Positions 50,774 to 61,410 of a stretch of DNA of 64,000 nucleotides are shown here, in pieces (positions within the stretch are counted from its first letter, which is position 1; each line of letters starts with the position of its first letter). The translations under genes were made by a program, and so were the position numbers. The DNA is from Leishmania martiniquensis (taxonomy: Eukaryota; Euglenozoa; Kinetoplastea; Trypanosomatida; Trypanosomatidae), in assembly GCF_017916325.1 (NCBI RefSeq), contig NC_090163.1:752501-816500 (forward strand), read 5' to 3'. Under the pieces are notes generated by a model. It ran no database searches, was not told the DNA's origin, and saw only the letters and a program-made list of their open reading frames with translations.

Positions 50774-53479
50774 TCACGCATGGGCGGTCTCTGCAATAAG
50801 AGGGAAGTCCTCCGCACCGCGGTGATCGGCACCTGGTGCCGTCGGCATGGGAGCAATGGGAGAGTGCAGCAAGGTCTGATGAGGCGAGTAGGCCAGCTTG
50901 TTCAGAGCCCTGCCACCGCTACCCGTATCATCTGTCGAGCCCCCCTGGGAATCTACGAGTTGAAACTCGCTCTTAGGTAGCGTGTTGGCATCGGTCGTGT
51001 TCTTTAAGCGGGCTATTGCCCCAGTCGTCGCTGATATGGGATGTTCTGCTGATAGGAACAGCGTGGGTGATAGCTGCGGGCTACTCTCCTCCTTATCTAG
51101 CAGCGAGGCTCTTTCCTCCTGGCCACGCTGATCACTCGAGCCCTCACCTCTCCCGCCGGCTCGCGACGCCGGGCGATTAGGACTTCTCTGGCTCTTCTCT
51201 GAACTCAGCAGCCGAGTCATGGCAGCCCGCTCTCCAACCTCCGCGTACGCCTCGTTAGTGGTCACCTCCTCCGGAGATCGGCAGCTCTCACAGGAGGGTA
51301 TCGGCTCCGTCGTGGAGCGGCTCCGCAAGGCCGGTGAGGTGGAAATGGGGTGGTCCTCTGAGAGTTGCCGAGAGAGGGGCGCAGATGTGCTACGATGGAT
51401 GAAGTCCATTAGGGAGGCGTTGCGCGACATGACGACACTACCCACGAAAGAGTCTCGCATCATCTTATCTGCAGTGCGCACGTAGTACCGAAGGCCAGAA
51501 CCCAGAAGAGGCGCTGGCACTGGCGGACGCGGAGTGCTGCTGCCCACGTGGCTATCCTCCTGGTGGCCCGCAAGAGGAGAGGCCGCCGAGGACGCGCCAG
51601 GCAACCGAGAAAGCGTCGGCGCCGCGCCGCTGAGGTGCGTGTGGGGTCGACGCAGCGGGGTCGCGAGGATGAAGGAGATGTAGCCACGCACAACTTTCGG
51701 CAGGGGGAGGTCGATGATGTCGCACTTCAGGAACACACGCAGCGCCACGGCCACAACACAAACCACGACGAAGGCGACGAAGTGTGCAGCCATGCTCGTG
51801 GTAAGCCACAGCCCGTACGCGTAGCGGCCCCACCGTGCAGGGCGCTGAGTGTCGCTCGCGCTTGGGGCGCAGGCAGCGAGGCTGGTCTCCACGGGCATAC
51901 TCCCCACAAGGCCTGCAGCCACGGTACCCTCAAGCACCTCGTCCGCGTCGTCATTCTCGTCTCCAGAGTTGTCCTCCCTCTCGACCCCCTCTGTCTCGTC
52001 GCTCGAGGAGGAGCTCTTGATCGAGGTCATGGAGGTGAACTCGATGCCGCACTGAAGAATCTTCTGTTTTTTGGGTGTGCGTAAGGGTCGGGCGGACGGT
52101 GTACTAACGGCAAAAGATGCTGATGCACTGCAAGTACCCCATTCGCCACCCTGCACAGTAGTGGAGTCGTCACGCTGAAGCCGCGAAGCAGAGGAAGAGA
52201 CGGAGAGGGTGGCGTCCTCCCTGTGCGAGAGCTGCGAGCTGGCATGCGAGGACCGCTGCCGGGCTAGCAATGTGGGGGTGTTGACCTGAATGGGGCAGCT
52301 GTTCGTGCTGCTATCGAGCCGGAAATGATCGATGCTCCTGTAGAAGCCGTCATCGACGTCGTCCTCGTCGAAGGGCAGAGAGCCTGCAAGTGGGCAGTCG
52401 TGTAAAAGCATCTCCGCTAGCACCCCCGCGGTTATTGGCACAGTGGTGACGAGCGGCGTCAGTGCCTCGCTAGCAAGAGCACGCGCCGACTGGGAGCGTT
52501 CCGAGGCTGTTGACCGCGCCGACGGGGAGCGCGCCGTAGGGGAGCATGCCAACGGGGAGCATGCCGACGGGGAGTACAACTCCAATACTGACATCCATGG
52601 GTGCTGGAGAAGCTGCTTCACGGTCCAGCGCTGGGCCGCGTCCACGCACAACATGTGCTGCAGCATGTCCTCGATGACAGCGGGAATGGGGCGTGGTAGG
52701 CTATATGTGGTTGTTTCGATCAACTCCAGCATGGCATCGGGGTCGCTGCGCGAGCAGCGATACGGAAACCCGCCGAAGAGCATCACGTAAAGAGTGACGC
52801 CAGCGGCCCAGACGTCGACTTTACGACCATCGTAGGATGGGTGCTCACGAAGGAGCTCAGGGGCGCAGTACTTCAACGTACCACATGCGCGGTGCAGCTT
52901 AGAGCCAGGGGCGCAATGGCACGCGAACCCGAAGTCGGAGAGCACCACTCGTGTCCGCCGCTTGTTCAGCAGAATGTTCTCGGGTTTGACATCACGGTGG
53001 ACAATATCGCGATCATGTAGCGTGGACAGCGCCAGTAGGAGCTGCTTAAAGTAGTGCTGCACGCGATCGTACGGCATGAAGGGTGCTGCTAAAGACTGCG
53101 GCAGGTTCGTCGGAGAGCGGCCACTAGACGTCGGTAGCTGTATTCGCCTCAGCTCTTGACGCCGCTCGCGAATAAGATCCAGCAGTGTTCCACCCTCGAC
53201 GAGATCCATGACGAGGTAATAATTGTGCTTCGATATCATCCTGTCTACAAGCCCAGTCACGTATGGAGAGCTCCCAGCAATATCAAGTGCGTTGACCTCG
53301 CGAATAAGGGCCTCCGTCATCTTTTCCCGCTGGGCAACCCTCTTGTCCACAATCTTCATGGCGTAGGTCTGGCCCGATGAGAGCTCCGTGCACCGCCACA
53401 CGGTGCTGAAGGCACCGCTGGCAATGGGCGCGTCCAGGCGGTACTGCACCTCATTGCCGATCACTTTCCCAGCGGTCAT
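50774..53479 (-). CDS. serine/threonine protein kinase with apparent C-terminal transmembrane segment
   Basis: Encodes 901 residues from the Met at 53479. The kinase domain spans about 13-297: glycine loop ASGAFSTVW, Lys42 in YAMKIVDKR, catalytic loop HRDVKPENIL (Asp163), DFG (Asp182), APE, and VDVWAAGVTLYVMLFGGFPY. The sequence and order suggest the CAMK-like group, and all catalytic residues are present. An insert of about 25 Ser/Pro-rich residues lies just before the helix leading to the catalytic loop. After the domain come short Ser-Pro-x-Ala repeats (ACSPLACSPTARSPSARS) and a long Ser-rich region. A hydrophobic span at about 563-584 (AAHFVAFVVVCVVAVALRVFL) then suggests a membrane anchor, with some 310 low-complexity residues beyond it. 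No signal peptide is seen. The frame extends to 53593, but conserved sequence starts after 53479. The substrate is unknown. Confidence 0.92.
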   Translation of the reverse strand: MTAGKVIGNEVQYRLDAPIASGAFSTVWRCTELSSGQTYAMKIVDKRVAQREKMTEALIREVNALDIAGSSPYVTGLVDRMISKHNYYLVMDLVEGGTLLDLIRERRQELRRIQLPTSSGRSPTNLPQSLAAPFMPYDRVQHYFKQLLLALSTLHDRDIVHRDVKPENILLNKRRTRVVLSDFGFACHCAPGSKLHRACGTLKYCAPELLREHPSYDGRKVDVWAAGVTLYVMLFGGFPYRCSRSDPDAMLELIETTTYSLPRPIPAVIEDMLQHMLCVDAAQRWTVKQLLQHPWMSVLELYSPSACSPLACSPTARSPSARSTASERSQSARALASEALTPLVTTVPITAGVLAEMLLHDCPLAGSLPFDEDDVDDGFYRSIDHFRLDSSTNSCPIQVNTPTLLARQRSSHASSQLSHREDATLSVSSSASRLQRDDSTTVQGGEWGTCSASASFAVSTPSARPLRTPKKQKILQCGIEFTSMTSIKSSSSSDETEGVEREDNSGDENDDADEVLEGTVAAGLVGSMPVETSLAACAPSASDTQRPARWGRYAYGLWLTTSMAAHFVAFVVVCVVAVALRVFLKCDIIDLPLPKVVRGYISFILATPLRRPHTHLSGAAPTLSRLPGASSAASPLAGHQEDSHVGSSTPRPPVPAPLLGSGLRYYVRTADKMMRDSFVGSVVMSRNASLMDFIHRSTSAPLSRQLSEDHPISTSPALRSRSTTEPIPSCESCRSPEEVTTNEAYAEVGERAAMTRLLSSEKSQRSPNRPASRAGGRGEGSSDQRGQEERASLLDKEESSPQLSPTLFLSAEHPISATTGAIARLKNTTDANTLPKSEFQLVDSQGGSTDDTGSGGRALNKLAYSPHQTLLHSPIAPMPTAPGADHRGAEDFPLIAETAHA
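52495..52575 (-). repeat. short in-frame tandem repeat in the kinase gene (SP-x-A units)
   Basis: About five imperfect 15-base units of the type GACGGGGAGCGCGCC (as printed) encode Ser-Pro-x-Ala/Cys pentads immediately downstream of the kinase domain. Length polymorphism between strains would be expected. The Ser-Pro dipeptides are potential proline-directed phosphorylation sites. Confidence 0.7.
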
Positions 53480-56189
53480 TTTGTTTTCTCTCCGCTTCGT
53501 CGATGTTCTCTTGGCAGTTTCGAAGTGCGACGGCGAGACGGGGGGTGAGCAAGAGAGAAGGTGCCGAAAAGACCCCAGGAGGGAGGGATGCACGTGAGCA
53601 CAAGCAGATCAAAAGGAGGGCCCAAAGGTGTAGATATGCACACACACCTGCACACACATATACACATATGTGTGTGTACAGCGACCCAGACAACGATGGT
53701 GGCGCTAGAAAGAGAGAGAGAGCAAAGAAAAAGAGGAGCGAACCAATGTTACACGCACACACGCACACGCACAGAACAATACGCTACGCTGCAGTGATAC
53801 ACACCTTTGAAAAAGACCTTTAGGAACAGCCCACGCCAGAAGAGAGGATCGGCGCCGCAAATAACAAAGGACGGGGAAAAAAGGCAGAGAAGGACACTGA
53901 AGTGGAAGGGGGTAAACAAAAAAAGGTCGAACAGCAACGAAGCACACGCACACACCGTTTCTCTCTTCCCCTCCTTGACGGGTGAGGGGGGCGTACGTGT
54001 GCGCGAGTATAATAAAATGTATTATATATATATACTCTGCTTGTCCTTTTCTGAATCTGTCCCCGTGCTACTCCTCTCCACTTCACCTGCGTGCCCTGGC
54101 AGCTGCTGCTCCAGAGTGCGGCCTCTGCGGGTGTGCGGATGTCCTACCTCTGATCACTACTCCCGTGAAAAGCCCCGCGCAAGCACGCGAGTAAAAGCCA
54201 CAGTACAAAACCGATGCAGCGCGGGAAGCAACAGCTCACGAGAGATGGGAGAGGGGCGGGCAGGCAGAGAAAGAAAGGCGGAGTCGGAACACGTGCACAC
54301 GACTCAGAAACAACGACACCGGAGGGGATGCTAGAAGCGGCAGAAAAGAAATGGAGGAGGAGCCGTCGACGTAGCGCGGGTCTTTGCGTTGGTGAACTGC
54401 GCGTCTCATAGCAGCGAGGATACACCTCGACCGTACAGTCTGCGCTCTTGTTAGATGCACTGAAGCAAAGAGATGCACCAGAGTGCTATGCTCGCCGATG
54501 CTGCAGCTGCTCCTTTCGTCTGTGATGAACTGAATATATGTATATATTTCTTTGCGAGAAAAGTGGTGCCGCTTTCAGCATCCGCAGTCGTGTCTGCAAC
54601 GGCAGCTCCGCCGCTTGATCGCGTATGGATATGTCGACGGCAGTGTTTCAGTGGGCGTGCGTAAATGTGTGAGCCCAACCCCGATAACCGCGCGATACGA
54701 AGTCGTTCGTTTCGTCTAGCAGAAGCGCAGCCTCGCTAATTGCGCGCAGGGCACCTGCACGGGTTCGCTTACCGTGCACGAGCAGAACAGCAAAAGCGAC
54801 GAAGGAAGCAATAGATATGGGCGCCTGAAATCTCTCTCCAGGGGCGCAGATACAGGCACACAGAGAGGAACGGGTGCGCGCACGCAAAAAAAAAAATCCT
54901 GGGTGGTGAAGCAATACAGCTTGAGGAAAAAGCGAAGAGACAAGAGAGCAAACGCGGAAGCAGTGCAAGGCGGGTTGGGAGAGGGGGATAAGTACACACC
55001 TCAGCTCATTCACAAGATATACGGATACAAAGTGCTTCCCGCTTTTAAGCGTTTGTCGTGGAGGCAGTCCAGTTGAGTCTATGCGCCACGAATACACCCT
55101 TGAATGTTTGCTTGTTCTTTTCCTTTGGCTTTTTTTCGCTCTGCTAAAGTGTGTGCGCGTGCTCTTGCGCGGGAAATCATGGAGCAAGACCGTGTCGCCA
55201 TCCGAGGTTGAGCGTGATGCCACGTGGAGAGAGATTCGAGAAGCAGCGAAACAAGGCGGGAGACGAAAAACAAAAGTGGAGCAAGAGGGACTTATGTGTC
55301 GGATTGTCAGGCGGTGCGGAAGCAGTATCAGCAGTGCGTAGGGGCAGTGGGTTTCCGTTTTGGCAGGAAGAAGGAGGGAAGGACGACTAAAGCGCTCAGA
55401 AGACGCTGCCTCGTACTCTCCGCACGCCCGACTCTTCGTTGCCCCTCTTCCTCTGCCTGCTGACCTCAGTGAGCTCCCTCTGCTTGATGGCGCTGCCGCA
55501 CTCTGTGTCGTTATTGAGAAGCACAGCAATGCCGTGTTTACTGTGAGTGCAACAGGATTCCTTTTCCCTGTTGCAGCATGAGAACATGTGCGCACAAGAA
55601 GCGAGATCTGCGCCACCACCAGTTGCATAGTTATGTAGGTGCATAGACGTGTGTGTAAGTGCGTGCCGCGGCCGATCATGTCTTCTTCTTCACGTTTTCT
55701 TTGTTCATCCTCCCACTTTACCCTTTTCACTCCGTTGCGTTTCTCAGCCTCGTTTCGTGTGCCGATATGCCGCGCATCCGACCATGATTGGTGCGCCTCC
55801 CACACAGCTGCAGAGCATGCAGGCACACGCACACACCTCTCTGTGTATGTGTGTATGTGTCTGTGGGGGGAGGGGAGGGGGGAAGTATACGGCATACTTT
55901 CGGCGGCAGCGATGACAGCCCCTCTTGCTAGCACGGCACACTACTTGCCTTTCTTCCAGCCAAGTGAAAGGAAGAAAGGGAAGCCTGCCCACGAGTACGA
56001 GACGAAGCACATGCATGATACGGGTAATAAAGGGGCCAAAAGAACACAGAGAGAGAAGAGCGGCGCGCACACGCGCACACAGTATTCCCTGTGTGCGTTG
56101 AAGAGCGTAAGACGAGCCCGAAAAGAGCCTCACGGATGCACTTGAGCCTCTCTCCACTGCTTACCTCGTCCCGCTGTTCCACCCTTCGC
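53480..56189. other. 2.7 kb intergenic between the acidic unknown protein and the kinase
   Basis: Contains one long minus-strand open frame, 54648-55934 (428 codons). Its translation looks like spacer (His/Thr repeats, Ser/Arg/Cys-rich, no recognisable domain), so I do not call it a gene with confidence. TA runs occur at 54016-54035 and 54536-54550, and CA runs near 53640 and 53755. The 5' flank of the kinase should lie within the first few hundred bases. Confidence 0.45.
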
Positions 56190-57851
56190 TCAGCCATTCC
56201 CGCCGAGTCGCTTGCGCAATCCATCACTGAGCATTTTCAAAAACGCTCCTGCTTCTTCGTTCACCTGCAGCAACTCGGGGTGCATCAGCTCCAGCGGAAG
56301 CCCACGCTTCGACAGCGTATCCATGCAAGTCACCAAGTCAGTGCTTTCGGATGCAATCACACAGTAGTGCTGAACACCGAGAGAGAGCTTGTTCGAGTCT
56401 TGACAGCTCGTGGCACCGCCGAAACGATGCTGGAGACGCGCTACCATAGCGGTCACGTACTGATTCCAGTGAGCGATGCCTCTGAACATGCGGAAGAAGT
56501 TAAGGAAGCTAGCGGCCACGTCCTCTTCTTCCTCCTCCGCTTCCTCTGCCTCCCTGCCCTCTCCTAAGGACGCAGTGTGGGTGCTATTGTCGACAACGCA
56601 AGCAGCGTTGGCTGCGGTAGCAGCGGCAACGTCATCAAGCGCGTCATCTGTGCCTATGGTGTCCGCATCGGCAAGTAATGGAGTCCATAGATGCCACTCT
56701 GGGGCGTTAGCGATTGCCGCCCACGCAGCCGAGGTGCGAGGAGCGACCTCAAACACGCGCGCCTTCGCGCTCAGCACGTAAATCGGAAGCGAGGGACTCT
56801 CAAAGAGCAAGTCCACCGTGAGAAAAAGCGCCAGGTGCGGATGAAGATGCTGTTGCCCAGAAATGTCATCCAAGCCGAGCCTCAGATGCCTTCCCTTATC
56901 GAAGATACTCACAAGGCGGGGGATGAACGCCGGGTCTGCGGCGCAGGTGCGCTCCAGTAGCGCAGCCTGCTCGATTCGCCGCTGCATAAGGCGAAAATTA
57001 CCATCATGCTCCACCTCCGTCCACGCCATTAGGGAAGGAAAGCACACGTCTGTCACACGCTGGCCGATTCCGGTGAAGGACAAGGATACAGCGTTGTCCT
57101 CCACGGCCCAGGTGTGCGTCCTAGGGCTGAAGTGCAGCGGGTAGGGAAGAATTGCCCGCATCTCGCTCGCGCCAGATCCAGCAAGAGACTTAGCGAGCGT
57201 GAACTCGAGCGTCAAAGAATCACCGTCTGAGCCTCTCTGCGCTTCGGCTTTCAGGTCGATCATCTGTGTGTGCACGTCGCGCAGGAACTTGCTCGAGTTG
57301 CGCATGAGCAAGAACACCTCACGTGTGGTGTAGAGCGTGGGGGAGCGAGAGGGGACCACCCACGCACCATCATCCGCCACCACGTAGCGGCCGCACAACA
57401 CAACACCGTCCGAGGCCCACTCCTCTGATTCAAATACCTCATTCACCCACTCCACTACGCTGCCAAAGCTTGGCACCGGCGCGACGACCTCCGATTCGGA
57501 GCAGCAAGAGGCACCTCCGCTCTGGGCCTTCCCTGCATCGTGTCCAGAGGTCTTACCAGACGGGCTCGCAGGCGTCTCGTCAGCATCGTCCCACACCTCC
57601 TCGCCGACATACGTATCGTACTCTTCGGCTGGGTGAGCGTAGGCCCTGAGGTGTGGATGTGAAGGGATACGTGTGTCATTGGAGTCCAAGTACCGGAAAA
57701 ACGCGACGCCCTCCCTCGCAGAGCCGAGGTCGGTGCTCGCGCCAGCGCTTCCGTCTGCCGGCTGAGCCGCGACGCAAAAGGTGCGGTGCGGGATGGCGTG
57801 TCGTTTCCCCTCCGCAGAGAAGACAATCGAGAGAGGAATTCTCGAATGCAT
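56190..57851 (-). CDS. conserved-looking protein of unknown function, 553 residues
   Basis: I do not recognise the family. The start at 57851 (MHSRIPLSIVFSAEGKRHAI) is chosen because upstream codons are a Pro/His-rich low-complexity run. The composition is that of a real globular protein: a Trp- and acid-rich middle (VVEWVNEVFESEEW, VVADDGAWVV, YTTREVFLLMRNSSKFL), beta-rich stretches (SLTLEFTLAKSL, DNAVSLSFTGIGQRV) and a leucine-rich C-terminus. An acidic run (EAEEAEEEEEDVAASF) lies at about 432-448 before a final helical block. There is no signal peptide, membrane span or known catalytic motif. The neighbours are the kinase downstream and the CEP120-like gene upstream. Confidence 0.85.
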   Translation of the reverse strand: MHSRIPLSIVFSAEGKRHAIPHRTFCVAAQPADGSAGASTDLGSAREGVAFFRYLDSNDTRIPSHPHLRAYAHPAEEYDTYVGEEVWDDADETPASPSGKTSGHDAGKAQSGGASCCSESEVVAPVPSFGSVVEWVNEVFESEEWASDGVVLCGRYVVADDGAWVVPSRSPTLYTTREVFLLMRNSSKFLRDVHTQMIDLKAEAQRGSDGDSLTLEFTLAKSLAGSGASEMRAILPYPLHFSPRTHTWAVEDNAVSLSFTGIGQRVTDVCFPSLMAWTEVEHDGNFRLMQRRIEQAALLERTCAADPAFIPRLVSIFDKGRHLRLGLDDISGQQHLHPHLALFLTVDLLFESPSLPIYVLSAKARVFEVAPRTSAAWAAIANAPEWHLWTPLLADADTIGTDDALDDVAAATAANAACVVDNSTHTASLGEGREAEEAEEEEEDVAASFLNFFRMFRGIAHWNQYVTAMVARLQHRFGGATSCQDSNKLSLGVQHYCVIASESTDLVTCMDTLSKRGLPLELMHPELLQVNEEAGAFLKMLSDGLRKRLGGNG

Positions 57852-58643
57852 GGGAGCTGTGTATGTACTCGGGGGGAGGGGAGCAATCCCCTTTGTATGG
57901 GGGGAGGGGGAGGGGTGTGAGCGTGAATGGAAACGGGTGTGTATGTGTGGTAATGGCAGCACTGTCCACGCGCTCTCCCTAGCAACAGAGAAGACCGAGG
58001 CTCATGCAGAAGATGAAGAGAAAGCAGTCGTTCATAGGTTTACGAAGCAGTTGCCAGAGGGATCGCTATCGCGAGGGCCACTACACTGGGCTTTACCGCT
58101 CAAGTACTTGCAGTGTCGTCTGCTGGGACTTCAGAGACCGCAGTGGCACAGAACTGGTCTTCTGCGCAGTGTCCTGGCATCTCGCGCGCGTCTTGTCCCT
58201 CTCTCTCCACCACTATCCGTGTGCTCCGAACACCCTTTCCTCGCTTGGTCAGCGGGAGAAGAAAGAAGACAACATGGAGGCCCCGCTCAAACGAACCAGC
58301 GTGTACACGCAGAGAGCGCGTACACTCGCGCTGACGATACTTTATCCGATCCGTGCTGCACTTCTGCGTCTAGTTGAACAGGTTCAGCGGGAATGCGGCA
58401 GGCTTTTCAGGCAACACAACGTGCACTCACGCCATTCCAAACCCATAACAGAAGGGAGAGAAACTAAGCCATTCAGCGAGTGCGGAGGAGGAAGGGATAC
58501 GAACCGGAAACGTCGTCCCCCTTGGCAGAGCAACTGTGGAACTGCTGGGCTGGGCTGGGCTAGGAAGGGGGGAAGGACAGCGCGTGGCAAGTCGCTGATC
58601 TTCTCTGCTATCCACATTTTACCGGTTTCCTACTGCCAAGCCG
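57852..58643. other. intergenic between the CEP120-like gene and the unknown protein
   Basis: No gene supported on the minus strand. A plus-strand frame (58004-59254) is open but runs antisense into the CEP120-like gene and is a shadow. A minus-strand CT-rich tract near 57880-57930 may be the splice signal of the downstream gene. Confidence 0.5.
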
Positions 58644-60386
58644 TCACTGTCGCTGCTGGGTCAGGTACTGCTCGTAGAGGCGTATTTTCTCCCCCATCTC
58701 CTTCACTACCTGGTCGCTCTCCGAGTACACGCCTGTCTCCAAGAGCTTCTCGCGATTCATCTTCAGCTGGTGGACAAAGGACTCCATGTCACGCCGCGCT
58801 TCTGCTGACTTCGCGGCGCTGCACGTGTCATGCAGCGGCGCATCCCTGGCGAGCACGAACTCCTCTGGAGTTGGTGAAACGTGTGTGGCAGGGGCAGAGG
58901 CCGCGTCAGGCGACGCCTCCTCGAGGCCACGCAGTCCCGGGGCGAGTGGGGGAAGGGTGCCGGCGCGCACGGAGGGCAGGGGAGCAACATCGTCCTCCTC
59001 ACCCCCCACCACGGATGCCGTCCAGGACTGCAATTCGATTGGCGGATAGGCGCTGTCGACAGAAGTATCTCCCATGTCCATCACCACGCTTACTTCAGCA
59101 GCAGACTCACCCACCCGCAGCCTCTGTTGCGCATGCGGTGGCGGCTTTGCTTGTGAAATGCGTGAAACCTCAGAGACAGAGGACGCCTCGACTGTGGTGT
59201 CTTGGCGGGAAGAGGCGCCTGTTGTATGGTCACCCGCCCTCGCCTGCGCAGTGATGCAAGTTGCGCGCATCCACTCCTGCGGAGCAGCGTGGGAGTGGCG
59301 GCTGGTTCCGGGTGCGGCTGGCTGGGGAGACTCTGCCGCTCTCTCGACAATGGTGAAGGGAAGCGAACTTGATCGTGAGTTCCGATTGATCATCGCTAGC
59401 CCGGCCGCCACCTCATGTTTCAGCTCTGTCAGCATGGCATAAAAGTCATCTCCATCTGCGATATCGCTGGTCATACCCCTCGCGGTGGCACACGCGAGGG
59501 TGTCGCTAACGCTATTTGGCCCAACAGATGCAGTCAACAGCTGCTGCGGTTGCTGCAGCCGATGCGCCTGTACGGCCTGCCTCCCCTTCGCCACCTTCAG
59601 AGACTCCTTCTCCTTGCGCAGACGCTCCCACTCGCGCGTCTGGCACTCCTCGCACAGCCGATGGTATTTGCGCGTGACACTGGCAAGCTGCCGCTTGAGC
59701 TCACGCACATCATGCTCTAAGGTCGACTTCGACTCAGCCAGGAGGGCCGCATCGGCGCTTTTCTCGCGCAGCTGGCGCTGCGTCTCTGCCAGCTGTGTCT
59801 GCGCCAGGCTCAGCGCGCACTCCTGCTCCCGTAGCCGCTGGCCGTCTGTGTCAACCTGCTCGGAAAGGTAACGCGCGGCGCGTCGCCGGAGCAGATCATA
59901 CTCTTGCTGCACCGAGCTGACCCTCTCCTGCAGCTGCAGAATGATGCGATCTTTCTCTTGCAATCGTGCTTGAAGGCTGGATTGGACAAGCTGTGCATCC
60001 TCACGGGTGCGGCGCGCCTGCTCCTCAGCGCGGGTGACGTACGCCTCATGCTTCTCCGCCACCTTTACTCGTCTCACGTTGAAAGCGGCCTCGCGAGCAT
60101 CTAGTTGCGCGGTACGCTTTTCCAGTGTCTCACCAGCCACCTGCAGGCGGTGCCCCATTGCCTCAAGCTCTTGGCGAAGACGCTCAAGTTCTGCCATTCT
60201 TTTCGTCTCCGACTCTCGTACCTCCTTCTTCAGGCGGCGCTCCAGACGCTCCTTAGCCTGACGCAGCTGTGCCTGGTACCGGAGCTGCTGCTGCGCCTTC
60301 CAAACTTCGAGGTCGAAGGCGGCAGCATACTCGCTAGTGGCGCGGATAGAGCTGTCCATCTTGACCGGCGGCGACGACGATGCCAT
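58644..60386 (-). CDS. CEP120-type coiled-coil protein, probable basal-body/centriole component
   Basis: Encodes 580 residues from the Met at 60386 (MASSSPPVKM). Residues 18-60 (SEYAAAFDLEVWKAQQQLRY and the following Lys/Arg/Glu-rich helix) resemble the start of the CEP120 C-terminal coiled coil, where an A-x-x-LE-x-W-K pattern opens the helix. Continuous heptad-like sequence follows to about 300 (Gln/Arg/Leu/Glu-rich). A disordered Ser/Pro/Ala-rich region spans about 320-510. The last 50 residues (FVHQLKMNREKLLETGVYSE, then VVKEMGEKIRLYEQYL) match the closing element of CEP120, an L-x-x-TGVY motif followed by a short amphipathic helix. The C2 domains of animal CEP120 are absent, so this corresponds only to the coiled-coil half. 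Centriole elongation and basal-body assembly is the inferred role. The frame extends to 60737, but the added residues show no such features. Confidence 0.72.
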   Translation of the reverse strand: MASSSPPVKMDSSIRATSEYAAAFDLEVWKAQQQLRYQAQLRQAKERLERRLKKEVRESETKRMAELERLRQELEAMGHRLQVAGETLEKRTAQLDAREAAFNVRRVKVAEKHEAYVTRAEEQARRTREDAQLVQSSLQARLQEKDRIILQLQERVSSVQQEYDLLRRRAARYLSEQVDTDGQRLREQECALSLAQTQLAETQRQLREKSADAALLAESKSTLEHDVRELKRQLASVTRKYHRLCEECQTREWERLRKEKESLKVAKGRQAVQAHRLQQPQQLLTASVGPNSVSDTLACATARGMTSDIADGDDFYAMLTELKHEVAAGLAMINRNSRSSSLPFTIVERAAESPQPAAPGTSRHSHAAPQEWMRATCITAQARAGDHTTGASSRQDTTVEASSVSEVSRISQAKPPPHAQQRLRVGESAAEVSVVMDMGDTSVDSAYPPIELQSWTASVVGGEEDDVAPLPSVRAGTLPPLAPGLRGLEEASPDAASAPATHVSPTPEEFVLARDAPLHDTCSAAKSAEARRDMESFVHQLKMNREKLLETGVYSESDQVVKEMGEKIRLYEQYLTQQRQ

Positions 60387-61410
60387 TGGTCTTGCTCGAA
60401 AGGAATACAGCTCCAATGAGACAGTGCACCGCGGCACCCGACAGCGGAATTGACTGTCCCGCACCGCCGGCCGAGAAAAATATATGTTGCCGAGCTGATA
60501 CTCTATGGGGTCCACTCTCGACGTCTCTTGATCGAGAGAGAAACCCGCAGCGATTGCCCTCGGTATCGAGAGAGCAAAACATGCTCGAGATGCCACGGCA
60601 CCGATGGTACGGCGGCAATGTTGAGTGTTGACCAGTCGCCGAAGAAGGAAACAGGACGTCTCGATGGCGCAAGTACCAACGAGGCGGAGGCGGCAGCCGG
60701 GGATGTCCAGAGTGAGGAGGAGAAGCGCGAAAGGCATTTATACGAAGTAGCGAGGCGGCGAGCGGAGAGCGTCCGCCTTAACCGCAAGCATGCGACATGT
60801 CCTTTCGATCCTCTCATCGCTGCTCCGAGGAAAGCGAGAAGACACGAGGACGACTGGAAAGGTCTGTCAAAAGCTACGGCACGGGCAGATGAATAACGCG
60901 AGAAGACACTAAACGCCTTTCGGCAGCGCATACGCACAAAAAAGAGCCGAGTCCTTGTCGACGTCTGCTGCCGAACGGGACTGTGCCTGTTCGCCCGTTG
61001 TCTTCGTTTTTTCGTTTCATACCCCTACCTCACCCCAACACCGAAGCAACTCGCAGCGAGACAGCCCGTCCTTGGGCTGCGTGCCCCTTGGCGCGCCATT
61101 CAGACACCCCCTTGCAACGAGAGAAACAAAAGACATCTGAGTAAGGCGAGAGAGAACAGAAGCATGTTTCTGTGTATGTGCCTCTATGGCGCTCCCTCTC
61201 GCAGGCCTTTTTCTTTTCTCAACTACACGCATGTACACACGCACACAATTCAAGGAGGAAAGAGAGGAGCAACAAGGACGAGCGATAAGGCAGATCGGGT
61301 AAAAGAAACGCGCCAGGCTAACTGCGCGTAACAAGAAGAAAAAAGAAAAATGAAGCAGACAAGATCCGCTTTGCGCACCTGCGAGATGGGCATCGCTGGC
61401 ACACAGTCGT
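60387..61410. other. intergenic between the GRIM-19-like and CEP120-like genes
   Basis: No gene supported. It contains the 5' flank of the CEP120-like gene and presumably the 3' UTR of the complex I gene. A plus-strand frame at 60450-60896 is not supported by composition or motif. Confidence 0.5.

Noticed and set aside
58004..59254. 416-codon plus-strand frame
   Set aside because: Much of it is antisense to the CEP120-like gene, and the rest is Arg/Ser-rich with no domain.
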